A DNA stretch of 5,208 nt, from NCBI GenBank assembly GCA_012514775.1, contig JAAYZQ010000122.1, forward strand, positions 1 to 5,208, written 5' to 3'. The position numbers and the translations under genes are program-made. Source of the stretch: Anaerolineaceae bacterium. GTDB lineage: Bacteria; Chloroflexota; Anaerolineae; JAAYZQ01. The first letter of the stretch is position 1, and each line of letters begins with the position of its first letter. Positions 1 to 5,062 of this stretch are shown here, one piece after another. The notes beneath the pieces are model-generated. The model searched no databases, was not told the DNA's origin, and worked only from the letters and a program-made list of their open reading frames with translations.

Positions 1-77
1 ACCCGGGCCGGCACCTTGTGGCTGGCCAGCACCATCTCGATGCGGTCCGCCTGAAAGTGCAACTGCCGCCGCCGCAT
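1..77 (-). CDS. Partial N-terminus of a protein, possibly FtsK/SpoIIIE-related
   Basis: Only the first 25 codons are present, because the gene runs off the left edge. It begins MRRRQLHFQADRIEMVLASH and continues KVPAR. The ATG at 77 is well supported: the minus strand reads AGGAGGGAGGTCC just before it, a very strong Shine-Dalgarno with AGGAGG 7 nt from the start. It begins 23 bp after the stop of the cysteine-rich gene, in the same direction, so it is probably the second gene of the LexA-controlled unit. The pattern D-R-I-E-x-V-L-x-S-H-x-V-P-A-x-V resembles the segment before the core of FtsK/SpoIIIE DNA translocases (I-E-x-x-L-x-x-F-x-V-x-A-x-V), where it would belong to a short, soluble Chloroflexi-type form. 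That is a recollection-based inference from very few residues. The reading frame is well supported; the function is not. Confidence 0.5.
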   Translation of the reverse strand, partial: MRRRQLHFQADRIEMVLASHKVPAR

Positions 78-100
78 GGACCTCCCTCCTTCCCTCCGCC

Positions 101-571
101 CTAGCCCGCCGCCGCCACGGCCTCCCGGCTGCCGGGAAAGGCCACGACCCGGCCGCTGCCCACCTCGGCGGCCGCCGGGCAGGCCTCGAAGGCCGGCTGG
201 CGAAGGGAGCACTCGGCGCAGGCCTGGGGACTGTGGATGGGCATCACCCGGGCGGCGCAGGCCGCCCGATCAAAGCGGAGCTCCGCCGGCCCGTCGTCCC
301 ACAGCTCGGTGCGGCCGTTGTAGCGGACGACGAGGGGGGAGGGGGATGTGAGGCGCAGGGAGAAGCGCAGGTGCTGGCAGTTGACGGCCCGGAAAGGGCA
401 TTGGCGGCAGACGTTAGGCGACACCTCAGCCTGCCCCTCGACGATCTTCTTGCAAACAATACGCCCGTCCCTGGAGACCGTGCGGTGCTCGCAGGGAGCG
501 GCCGGGGTCAGGCTTACAGCTTGACCGACATCGGTGCCCGCTGGCCGGGCAAAGGGCAACGTGCGAACCAT
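101..571 (-). CDS. Cysteine-rich protein of unknown function, LexA-controlled
   Basis: This is a 156-aa protein that I do not recognise. It has nine cysteines in two groups: C27, C40, C55-x2-C58 and C65, then C105, C118-x2-C121 and C131. Each group contains a C-x2-C pair, which suits binding of zinc or an Fe-S cluster. Between them, residues 68-100 look like a beta-rich stretch (R-F-S-L-R-L-T, V-V-R-Y-N-G-R-T-E-L-W). The last 25 residues are Ala/Gly/Val-rich and probably disordered. There is no signal peptide or membrane segment, so it is likely cytoplasmic. The ATG at 571 is preceded by GGGAGG (577-582) with 5 nt spacing. The 5' leader would be about 36 nt from a perfect sigma70 promoter carrying two LexA boxes, so expression should rise on DNA damage. 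Its downstream neighbour starts 23 bp after its TAG. Roles in DNA repair, damage sensing or cell-cycle arrest are possible but are inferred only from regulation. Confidence 0.8.
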   Translation of the reverse strand: MVRTLPFARPAGTDVGQAVSLTPAAPCEHRTVSRDGRIVCKKIVEGQAEVSPNVCRQCPFRAVNCQHLRFSLRLTSPSPLVVRYNGRTELWDDGPAELRFDRAACAARVMPIHSPQACAECSLRQPAFEACPAAAEVGSGRVVAFPGSREAVAAAG

Positions 572-593
572 CCCTGCCTCCCAAGAGCGAAAT

Positions 594-607
594 AGAACAT
601 GCGTTCG
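594..607 (-). promoter_or_regulatory. Second LexA (SOS) box at the transcription start
   Basis: The plus strand reads AGAACATGCGTTCG, which matches the LexA consensus CGAAC-R-N-R-Y-GTTCG at 13 of 14 positions, with only the first base differing. It begins exactly 28 bp from the first box and covers the predicted +1 region. The two boxes are also inverted copies of each other (595-607 and 622-634, 13 bp identical as reverse complements). Binding at both sites should strengthen repression; 28 bp is a little under three helical turns. Confidence 0.85.
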
Positions 608-613
608 AGTGTC

Positions 614-642
614 ATTATACCCGAACGCATGTTCGATGTCAA
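614..642 (-). promoter_or_regulatory. Consensus sigma70 promoter of the cysteine-rich gene
   Basis: On the minus strand, TTGACA (637-642) is followed by exactly 17 bp and then TATAAT (614-619). Both hexamers match the sigma70 consensus perfectly with ideal spacing. The predicted start of transcription is near 607, about 36 nt before the ATG at 571. A promoter this strong would normally need tight repression, which the two overlapping LexA boxes can supply. Confidence 0.92.
622..635 (-). promoter_or_regulatory. LexA (SOS) box in the promoter spacer
   Basis: The sequence CGAACGCATGTTCG is a near-perfect palindrome and fits the Bacillus/DinR-type LexA consensus CGAAC-R-N-R-Y-GTTCG at every position. 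It lies entirely within the 17-bp spacer between the -35 and -10 hexamers, so bound LexA would directly exclude RNA polymerase. No other explanation for this exact motif in this position seems likely. Confidence 0.9.
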
Positions 643-820
643 GAGGGCAAGTTGCGACCTCGCCAAGTTTTAACGTAGCTTATGTTTCTCCTTGCGCCAG
701 CCTAACAGTGAAGGCTCGCCGGGGGAGTAGCCGACTTTGCAACAACTCTGCTACCAACAATTATCCGCGGCGAGCGCAGGACCAGGCAGCAGGGTTTGCG
801 AGAATGCCCGCACCTCCAAC
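643..820. other. Non-coding stretch between the SOS unit and the scaffold gene
   Basis: The whole gap between the two genes (572-878) is 307 bp. Its ends hold the LexA-controlled promoter and a hairpin repeat, and this middle part has no credible gene on either strand. It is more AT-rich than its neighbours, and long frames crossing it from the right are shadows of the scaffold gene. Two weak stem-loops are visible: AGCCT/AGGCT at 699-703 and 712-716, and GTAGC/GCTAC at 727-731 and 750-754. Neither is followed by a T run. I see no tRNA or recognisable riboswitch. Confidence 0.6.
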
Positions 821-872
821 CCCTCCCCTGCGACGGGAGTTGACTCCCCCTTCCCGTGTCGGGAAAGGGGCC
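821..872. repeat. G+C-rich hairpin element, likely a dispersed REP-like repeat
   Basis: Two adjacent inverted repeats occur here. GGGAGT (835-840) faces ACTCCC (843-848). CCCCTTCCCG (847-856) faces CGGGAAAGGGG (860-870) across a 3-nt loop, with one bulged A. Upstream, CCCTCCCC (821-828) can compete for the same pairing. Alternating C-rich and G-rich arms like these are common in dispersed intergenic repeats of Chloroflexi and related genomes; that is from memory and not shown by this single copy. The element starts 9 bp beyond the stop of the scaffold gene, so it could also act as a stem-loop protecting or ending that mRNA. It has no U-tract on the minus strand, so it is not a standard intrinsic terminator. 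Confidence 0.55.
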
Positions 873-878
873 GGGGCG

Positions 879-1268
879 TTAGCTGCCCTCTCCAAACACC
901 GCCCGCCGCAACGCCACCCACGGCAGCAGCGCGCAGCGCAGCCGGGCGGGGCGGATCTCGGATTGGAGCTCGGCCAAAAAGTCGTCCTCGCCCATGACGC
1001 GCAGGGCCTCCAGGGACCGGCCCTCGACTACCTCGGCCAGGATGGAGGCGGCCCCCAGGCACAGGGCGCAGCCGCGGCCGTCAAAGCGCGCTTCGCCCAG
1101 GCAGCCGTCGACGATGCGCACCTGGAACGTGACCCGGTCGCCGCACAGGGGATTGTACTCCTCGACGGACAGGACCTCGCCCACCGCCGCCTCGCCATCG
1201 GCCAGCAGCCCCTTGTGCCGGGGATGGCGGTAATGGTCCAGCAGCCGCTCGGTGTACATCTCGCTCAT
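879..1268 (-). CDS. SufU/IscU-like Fe-S scaffold or sulfur-transfer protein
   Basis: This 129-aa cytoplasmic protein belongs to the NifU N-terminal/IscU/SufU family, which accepts sulfur from a cysteine desulfurase and either builds Fe-S clusters or passes sulfur on. The metal-site residues are all visible: C42 and D44 in Y-N-P-L-C-G-D, C67 in G-R-G-C-A-L-C, and C112 in R-L-R-C-A-L-L-P-W. The N-terminal M-Y-x-E-x-L-L-D-H-Y-x-x-P-R is typical. The last motif has Arg where IscU has His before its cysteine, and R-x-R-C-A-x-L-x-W is the SufU form. However, C67 and C112 are only 45 residues apart, close to IscU spacing and shorter than in Bacillus SufU, so the usual SufU insertion seems absent. 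C56 and C70 are extra cysteines. The ATG at 1268 overlaps the xdhC stop (ATGA at 1265-1268), which indicates translational coupling. No cysteine desulfurase is adjacent in the window. Confidence 0.9.
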   Translation of the reverse strand: MSEMYTERLLDHYRHPRHKGLLADGEAAVGEVLSVEEYNPLCGDRVTFQVRIVDGCLGEARFDGRGCALCLGAASILAEVVEGRSLEALRVMGEDDFLAELQSEIRPARLRCALLPWVALRRAVFGEGS

Positions 1269-2311
1269 CGCGGCCCCTTGTCCCGGAGAAAGCCCCCGCT
1301 CTTGCCGTTCTTGACCGCCACCACCTCGGCGATGATGGCCAGCGCAGTCTCCTGGGGACTGCGGCCGCCGATGTCCAGGCCGATGGGCCCGTAGACCCGC
1401 TCCAGATCCTCGGGCGTGATGCCCCAGCTCGCCATGCGTTCCCCGCGCCCGGCGTGGGTCCCGCGGCTGCCGATGGCCCCCACGTAGGCCGCGGGCGTCT
1501 TGAGCACGGCGGCCAGGGTGGGCTCGTCGATCTTTGGGTCGTGGGTCAGGAGCACGACGTAGGTCGACTCGTCCACCGCCAGGTGGGCCAGGGCCTCGTC
1601 GGGCCACTCCTGGAGCACCTCGTCGGCCTCGGGGAAGCGCTCGCGGTTGGCGAACTTGGCCCGGGGATCGGCCACGATGACCTCGAAGCCCAGCTCCTTG
1701 GCAAAGCGGGTGAGGTGGATGGCGGTGTGTACCCCGCCGATGACGATCATTCGCAGGGGCGGCAGGAACGCCTCGAAAAAGACCTCGCGGTCGGGCCCGA
1801 GGGCCTGCACCACCCCGCGGTCGCTGCGCGTGGCCAGGATTTCCCGCGCCGCCGCGGCCAGGGCCTCGTCCGTCGCGGCGGGCAGCACCTGCTGCCGGCC
1901 CACCAGGAACGACTGGCCCATGCCCTGCCCCACCAGGACCGTGGCCAGGACGACGGGCTCCTTGGCCGCCGCGGAACGGGCCAGGACCTCGGCCAGCGCT
2001 GGGTCCAGCCGCTGGACAAAGACGTCGATGGTCCCGCCGCAGGCCAGCCCCACGTCCCAGATCATGTCCTCGGTGATGCCAAAGTGCAGCAGGCGGGGCG
2101 TCCCGCCCTGCAACACGTCCATCATCTCTTCGTAGACCGTCGTCTCCACGCAGCCGCCGCTGACCGAGCCGGCCATGCGCCCCTCCGAAGAGATGATCAT
2201 GCGCGCGCCCACGGGCCGCGGCGTCGAGCCCGAGGCGCGCACCACCGTCGCCACGGCCAGCTCCTCGCCGGCGGCGCTCCACGCCCTGATCTCCGGTAAC
2301 AGGTCGATCAT
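1265..2311 (-). CDS. xdhC: XdhC-family molybdenum cofactor maturation protein
   Basis: This 348-aa protein is full length for the XdhC/CoxI family. In characterised members XdhC binds molybdenum cofactor, promotes its sulfuration using a cysteine desulfurase, and inserts it into xanthine dehydrogenase-type hydroxylases. The N-terminal domain shows A-T-V-V-R-A-S-G-S-T-P-R (21-32), G-S-V-S-G-G-C (48-54) and G-L-A-C-G-G-T-I-D-V (88-97), so the two family cysteines C54 and C91 are kept. The C-terminal Rossmann-like domain has V-I-G-G-V-H-T-A (190-197), A-D-P-R (214-217), T-H-D (256-258), Y-V-G-A-I-G-S-R (276-283) and G-L-D-I-G-G-R-S-P (311-319). The ATG at 2311 follows AAAGGGG on the minus strand. 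It begins 33 bp after the DUF364 gene and its stop overlaps the scaffold gene. Target enzyme subunits (XdhA/B or CoxLMS type) are not in the window, so the exact client is unknown. Confidence 0.92.
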   Translation of the reverse strand: MIDLLPEIRAWSAAGEELAVATVVRASGSTPRPVGARMIISSEGRMAGSVSGGCVETTVYEEMMDVLQGGTPRLLHFGITEDMIWDVGLACGGTIDVFVQRLDPALAEVLARSAAAKEPVVLATVLVGQGMGQSFLVGRQQVLPAATDEALAAAAREILATRSDRGVVQALGPDREVFFEAFLPPLRMIVIGGVHTAIHLTRFAKELGFEVIVADPRAKFANRERFPEADEVLQEWPDEALAHLAVDESTYVVLLTHDPKIDEPTLAAVLKTPAAYVGAIGSRGTHAGRGERMASWGITPEDLERVYGPIGLDIGGRSPQETALAIIAEVVAVKNGKSGGFLRDKGPR

Positions 2312-2344
2312 GATACCCCTTTCTTCGATGCGAGCCCCATGCCG

Positions 2345-3100
2345 TCAGCCTTCCTCGCGGAGGAGGGTGAGGAGGCGCAGCCCCCCGTTGCGCTTGACCT
2401 GGCGGAACGTGGCGCCCTGGCTCACCGCCCGCAGCACGCGCTCGGGCTCGTCCACGCGGGTGCCGCTCAGGCCCGCCAGGCCGGTCTCGAGGAGCAGGGG
2501 GGTCAGGGGCGTGCTGGGCCCCAGCAGCAATACAAAGGCATCGGGCCGGCACAGGCCCATCAGCTCGTCAAAGGTGTGGTTGAGGAGCGAGGTGCCCGTG
2601 AGGGCCACCACGTCGGCCCGGGGCAGCACCCTGGCGGCCTCCGAGGCCGGCAGGTCGCCCGGGGCCGGGTTGCGCTCCAGCACCCAACACTCGGCCGCCG
2701 TGGCGCGCACCCGGTCGATGAACGGAAAGTGCCCGACGATGGCCACCCGCCGGCCCGCCCCCCGCTCGACGATGACCTCTTCGGCATTGACCTCGGTATA
2801 CGTCTCCTCCCGGGCGCCCAGGCGCAGCAGGGCGTTGAGGGCCGCCATGCCGATGCTGGCCTCCAGGATCCGCTCCGAGCGGAGAAGGCTGGCCAGCTCG
2901 CAGGCGCTGCGCTCCAACAGCCGCCCGGCGTCGACCACCGGTGGCCAGGGGCCGGTCTCTTCGGCGTGCAGGGTCGAGGCCAGGCCGCAGCGTGGCGGAT
3001 TGCCCTCCACGACGACGCCCGTCCAGAAGGCGCCCACGACGATCTGCTGCACAGGCGCGTCCTGCCCTATGCTGTTCAATAGCTTGTCGACAATGTCCAT
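2345..3100 (-). CDS. DUF4213/DUF364 putative heavy-metal chelation protein
   Basis: This 251-aa cytoplasmic protein resembles the family with an enolase-like N-terminal domain (DUF4213) and a Rossmann-like C-terminal domain (DUF364). A structure of a Desulfitobacterium member led to the suggestion of metal or metal-cofactor binding, but no reaction is established. Visible family features are R-C-G-L-A-S-T-L (37-44), G-M-A-A-L-N-A (84-90), V-A-I-V-G-H-F-P-F-I (119-128), L-T-G-T-S-L-L-N-H-T-F-D (167-178) and L-L-G-P-S-T-P-L-T-P (192-201). The ATG at 3100 has GAGGAG 6 nt upstream, and a TTGCCG-17-TATAAT promoter lies about 50 bp further up, so it is first in an operon with xdhC and the scaffold gene. 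Such genes are often found beside FecCD-type transporters and Moco genes, as here. A role in handling the imported metal is inferred. Confidence 0.85.
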   Translation of the reverse strand: MDIVDKLLNSIGQDAPVQQIVVGAFWTGVVVEGNPPRCGLASTLHAEETGPWPPVVDAGRLLERSACELASLLRSERILEASIGMAALNALLRLGAREETYTEVNAEEVIVERGAGRRVAIVGHFPFIDRVRATAAECWVLERNPAPGDLPASEAARVLPRADVVALTGTSLLNHTFDELMGLCRPDAFVLLLGPSTPLTPLLLETGLAGLSGTRVDEPERVLRAVSQGATFRQVKRNGGLRLLTLLREEG

Positions 3101-3108
3101 CCTGTTCT

Positions 3109-3120
3109 CCTCGCGCGAGG
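3109..3120. promoter_or_regulatory. 12-bp perfect palindrome overlapping a Shine-Dalgarno
   Basis: CCTCGCGCGAGG is a perfect palindrome in the leader of the DUF364 gene. Its last bases on the minus strand are the start of the GAGGAG ribosome-binding site. It could be an operator for a dimeric regulator downstream of the promoter, or a small hairpin that hides the ribosome site. In G+C-rich DNA a palindrome of this size can also arise by chance. Confidence 0.35.
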
Positions 3121-3151
3121 CCCCGGTTCCATGCCCCTGGCGGCCGGCCCT

Positions 3152-3180
3152 ATTATACCCGGAACGCCGCAGCCCGGCAA
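3152..3180 (-). promoter_or_regulatory. Sigma70-like promoter for the DUF364-xdhC-scaffold genes
   Basis: On the minus strand TTGCCG (3175-3180, 4 of 6 consensus bases) is separated by 17 bp from a perfect TATAAT (3152-3157). It sits in the 85-bp gap after the molybdopterin-binding gene, just past its stop at 3186. The predicted leader is about 45 nt. No intrinsic terminator is visible in the gap, so read-through from the transporter genes may add to its output. Confidence 0.75.
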
Positions 3181-3185
3181 GGGCC

Positions 3186-4208
3186 TCACGTGACGTCGCC
3201 GCCCCGCTCGGCGGCGGTGAGAAAGCCGCCCAGGCCCAGGGCCGCGACGTCGGCCCGCTCCAACCGGTCGCCCAGCACCAGTCGGGGCAGGATCAGGTCG
3301 ACGACGTTGCGCTTCATGCCCCTGGCGCAGCCCGGCGCGCACATGACGGGCAGGCCCTGCCCGCCGGGCCGGGGCAGGTAGGCCAGGGCCATCAGGTTTC
3401 CCGGCTCCACCGGCGTCCCCACCGCGGTCACCTCGGCGCCGGCCCGGCGCAAGCCGCGGAGTGTCGTGTCCTCCTCGTCCATCACCGACGTCTGCCCGGC
3501 GATGACCAGCAGCGCGGCCCCGGCTGCCAGGCGCGATACGGCGGCGGCGATGGCCTCCTCCTCCTGGTCCACGCCCTCCACCAGGTCCAGTTCGGTCCCC
3601 AGGCGCTCCAGCCTGGCCCGCACCGGCCCTTCGTAGTCCTTGCGCACCCGGGGGCGCACCATCTCGTCGCCCACCAGCAGCAGCGCGGCTCGCTGCGGCC
3701 GGAAGGGCCGCACCTCCAGGATGCCCGGCCGGGCCGACGCCAGGGCCAGAGCCCGGTCCATGTCCGCCCGCGCCACGGCATAGGGCACGATCTTGAGCGT
3801 GGCCAGGTTGTCCGTGTCCTGGCCGGGGCCCACCACCGTTCGCTGCCGCCGGGTGGCCAGGGCGATGCCCGGTATCGTGTTCAGGGCCAGGAGCCGTTCG
3901 GCGTCCACCTCCAGCAGCCCGTCGACCACCGCCCGCAGATTGATCCGCCCGCCCGTGGGCCGCGACAGGTGCATCTCGCCGGTTTTCAGCGCCCCGGCCA
4001 GTGCCTGGGCGGCCTCGTCCTCGTGGACGTCGCCCTCCTCCAGGACGGCGACCGCCACGCGGGTGCGGCCCATGGCCGCCAGCTCTGCCAGGTGCTCGTT
4101 TGTCAGGCGGATCCCCTTTTTCAAGACCCTGGTGCCCGCCTCGTCGGCTACGTTGTGCATCAAAATCGTGCCGGCCGCTTCGCCGATAGCTCGTTCTTCC
4201 AGCCGCAT
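3186..4208 (-). CDS. Molybdopterin-binding (MoeA/MoCF-like) protein
   Basis: This 340-aa cytoplasmic protein carries a molybdopterin-binding (MoCF_biosynth, MogA/MoeA-like) domain in about residues 175-300. Landmarks are L-L-L-V-G-D-E-M (176-183), L-V-I-A-G-Q-T-S-V-M-D-E-E-D (234-247) in place of the MoeA T-G-G-x-S-x-G-x-x-D motif, and P-V-E-P-G-N-L-M-A-L-A-Y-L (266-278). The segment C-A-P-G-C-A-R-G-M-K-R-N (290-301) is typical of molybdopterin-binding proteins related to the domain fused to MocA in other bacteria. The N-terminal part has H-N-V-A-D-x-x-G-x-R-V-L-K-K-G (18-32), a common opening in this group. It lacks the full MoeA domain set and is shorter than MoeA's usual roughly 400 residues, so metal insertion activity is uncertain; binding or modifying Moco is likelier. 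The ATG at 4208 has AAGGAG 5 nt upstream, overlapping the end of the ATPase gene 10 bp away. Confidence 0.85.
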   Translation of the reverse strand: MRLEERAIGEAAGTILMHNVADEAGTRVLKKGIRLTNEHLAELAAMGRTRVAVAVLEEGDVHEDEAAQALAGALKTGEMHLSRPTGGRINLRAVVDGLLEVDAERLLALNTIPGIALATRRQRTVVGPGQDTDNLATLKIVPYAVARADMDRALALASARPGILEVRPFRPQRAALLLVGDEMVRPRVRKDYEGPVRARLERLGTELDLVEGVDQEEEAIAAAVSRLAAGAALLVIAGQTSVMDEEDTTLRGLRRAGAEVTAVGTPVEPGNLMALAYLPRPGGQGLPVMCAPGCARGMKRNVVDLILPRLVLGDRLERADVAALGLGGFLTAAERGGDVT

Positions 4209-4218
4209 GGGATCTCCT

Positions 4219-5055
4219 TTATTTCAGCAGTATGATGCGCCGCCCGTCCACCTGGTGGACGCTCACCGGCGTGCCGTAGGTGGCCGACAGCAGCTCGGCC
4301 GTCAGCACCTCGGCCGTGGACCCGGCCGCCAGCACCTGCCCGGCCCGCATGAGGACGGCGTGCCCGGCGACGGACGACGCCAGGTTCGGATCGTGGGTTG
4401 TCAGCACCAGGGTGGTGCCCCCGGCCGCCAGGCCACGCATGATCTCCAGCAGGCGGCCCTGGTTGCCCAGGTCCAGGTGCGCCGCCGGCTCGTCCAGGAG
4501 GAGGATGCGTGTCTGCTGGGCCAGGGCGCGGGCCACGGCCGCCAGTTGCCGCTCGCCGCCGCTCAGCGTCGGCAGCGGCCGGTCCTGCAGATCGGCCAGC
4601 CCCACCCGTCCCAGCGCTTCGGCCGCCTCCCGGTAGTCGGCCTCTCCGGGCATGTCCAGCGGGCCCAGGTAGGGCGCGCGCCCCATAAGGACGTACTCCA
4701 GGACGGAAAAGTCAAAGGGGATGTGCTCGTCCTGGGGCACCAGGCCCAGCAGCCGCGCCCGCTCCGTGCGAGAGTACGGCGCCTCTCCCCCCTGCCTTGC
4801 CCGGCTCCCGGGCCACAGGGGCCGCCCGGCGATGCGGATCTCGCCCGAGCGCGGCCGCAGGACGCCCAGGAGCAGGCGCAGGAGCGTCGTCTTGCCCGAG
4901 CCGTTGGGTCCCAGGATGGCCGTCACCGCCCCCTCGGGCACGTCCAGCGACAGGTCGCGGACCACGGGATGGCCCGGGCCGTTGTAGCCGAACCACAGCC
5001 CCTGCACCGACAGGATCCCCTGCCCCGTTTCCCCATTGCCAGGCATGTCTCTCAT
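4219..5055 (-). CDS. ABC transporter ATP-binding protein, FecE/BtuD type
   Basis: This 278-aa ATPase subunit would energise a type II importer for siderophore, haem, cobalamin or an oxyanion. Every nucleotide-binding motif is intact: Walker A G-P-N-G-S-G-K-T-T (49-57), Q-loop Q108 in L-V-P-Q-D-E, signature L-S-G-G-E (164-168), Walker B I-L-L-L-D-E-P (184-190) with E189, D-loop to D195, and H-loop H221 in T-T-H-D. The Q-loop continuation H-I-P-F-D-F-S-V-L-E-Y-V-L-M-G-R and the ending L-L-S-A-T-Y-G-T-P-V are typical of the FecE/BtuD branch. It follows the permease gene by 7 bp. The start is uncertain between ATG 5055 and ATG 5046, since neither has a strong ribosome site; close coupling to the permease stop favours 5055. 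The substrate cannot be read from this subunit. The Moco genes alongside make molybdate or tungstate (MolBC-like) an option besides iron. Confidence 0.95.
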   Translation of the reverse strand: MRDMPGNGETGQGILSVQGLWFGYNGPGHPVVRDLSLDVPEGAVTAILGPNGSGKTTLLRLLLGVLRPRSGEIRIAGRPLWPGSRARQGGEAPYSRTERARLLGLVPQDEHIPFDFSVLEYVLMGRAPYLGPLDMPGEADYREAAEALGRVGLADLQDRPLPTLSGGERQLAAVARALAQQTRILLLDEPAAHLDLGNQGRLLEIMRGLAAGGTTLVLTTHDPNLASSVAGHAVLMRAGQVLAAGSTAEVLTAELLSATYGTPVSVHQVDGRRIILLK

Positions 5056-5062
5056 CGCTCTC

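Noticed and set aside
595..634. The 13-bp inverted repeat as an intrinsic terminator hairpin
   Set aside because: It lies within and just after a consensus promoter, has no T run, and each arm is itself a LexA palindrome, so operator function explains it better.
697..756. Short stem-loops in the non-coding gap as a tRNA, small RNA or riboswitch
   Set aside because: The stems are only 5 bp, no cloverleaf or known aptamer core can be assembled, and there is no adjacent T run or promoter.
534..1394. Long plus-strand open frame crossing the intergenic gap and the scaffold gene
   Set aside because: It lies opposite the scaffold gene with its conserved Cys motifs, has no ribosome site, and shows a low-complexity Pro/Arg/Gln-rich translation typical of antisense frames in G+C-rich DNA.
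879..2552. 557-codon minus-strand frame that ends in the scaffold protein
   Set aside because: Only its last 129 codons are real. The upstream part is an out-of-frame reading of xdhC and the DUF364 gene, and the true start is the ATG at 1268.
3152..3174. Possible LexA box in the second promoter, which shares GCGTTC just before GGGTATAAT with the SOS promoter
   Set aside because: There is no GAAC half-site at the required spacing from GTTC, so the likeness is limited to one half and the -10 context.
2175..4235. 686-codon plus-strand open frame
   Set aside because: It runs antisense to three genes with clear family motifs, and its translation is Arg/Pro/Ser-rich with no recognisable domain. 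Its length reflects scarce stop codons in G+C-rich DNA.
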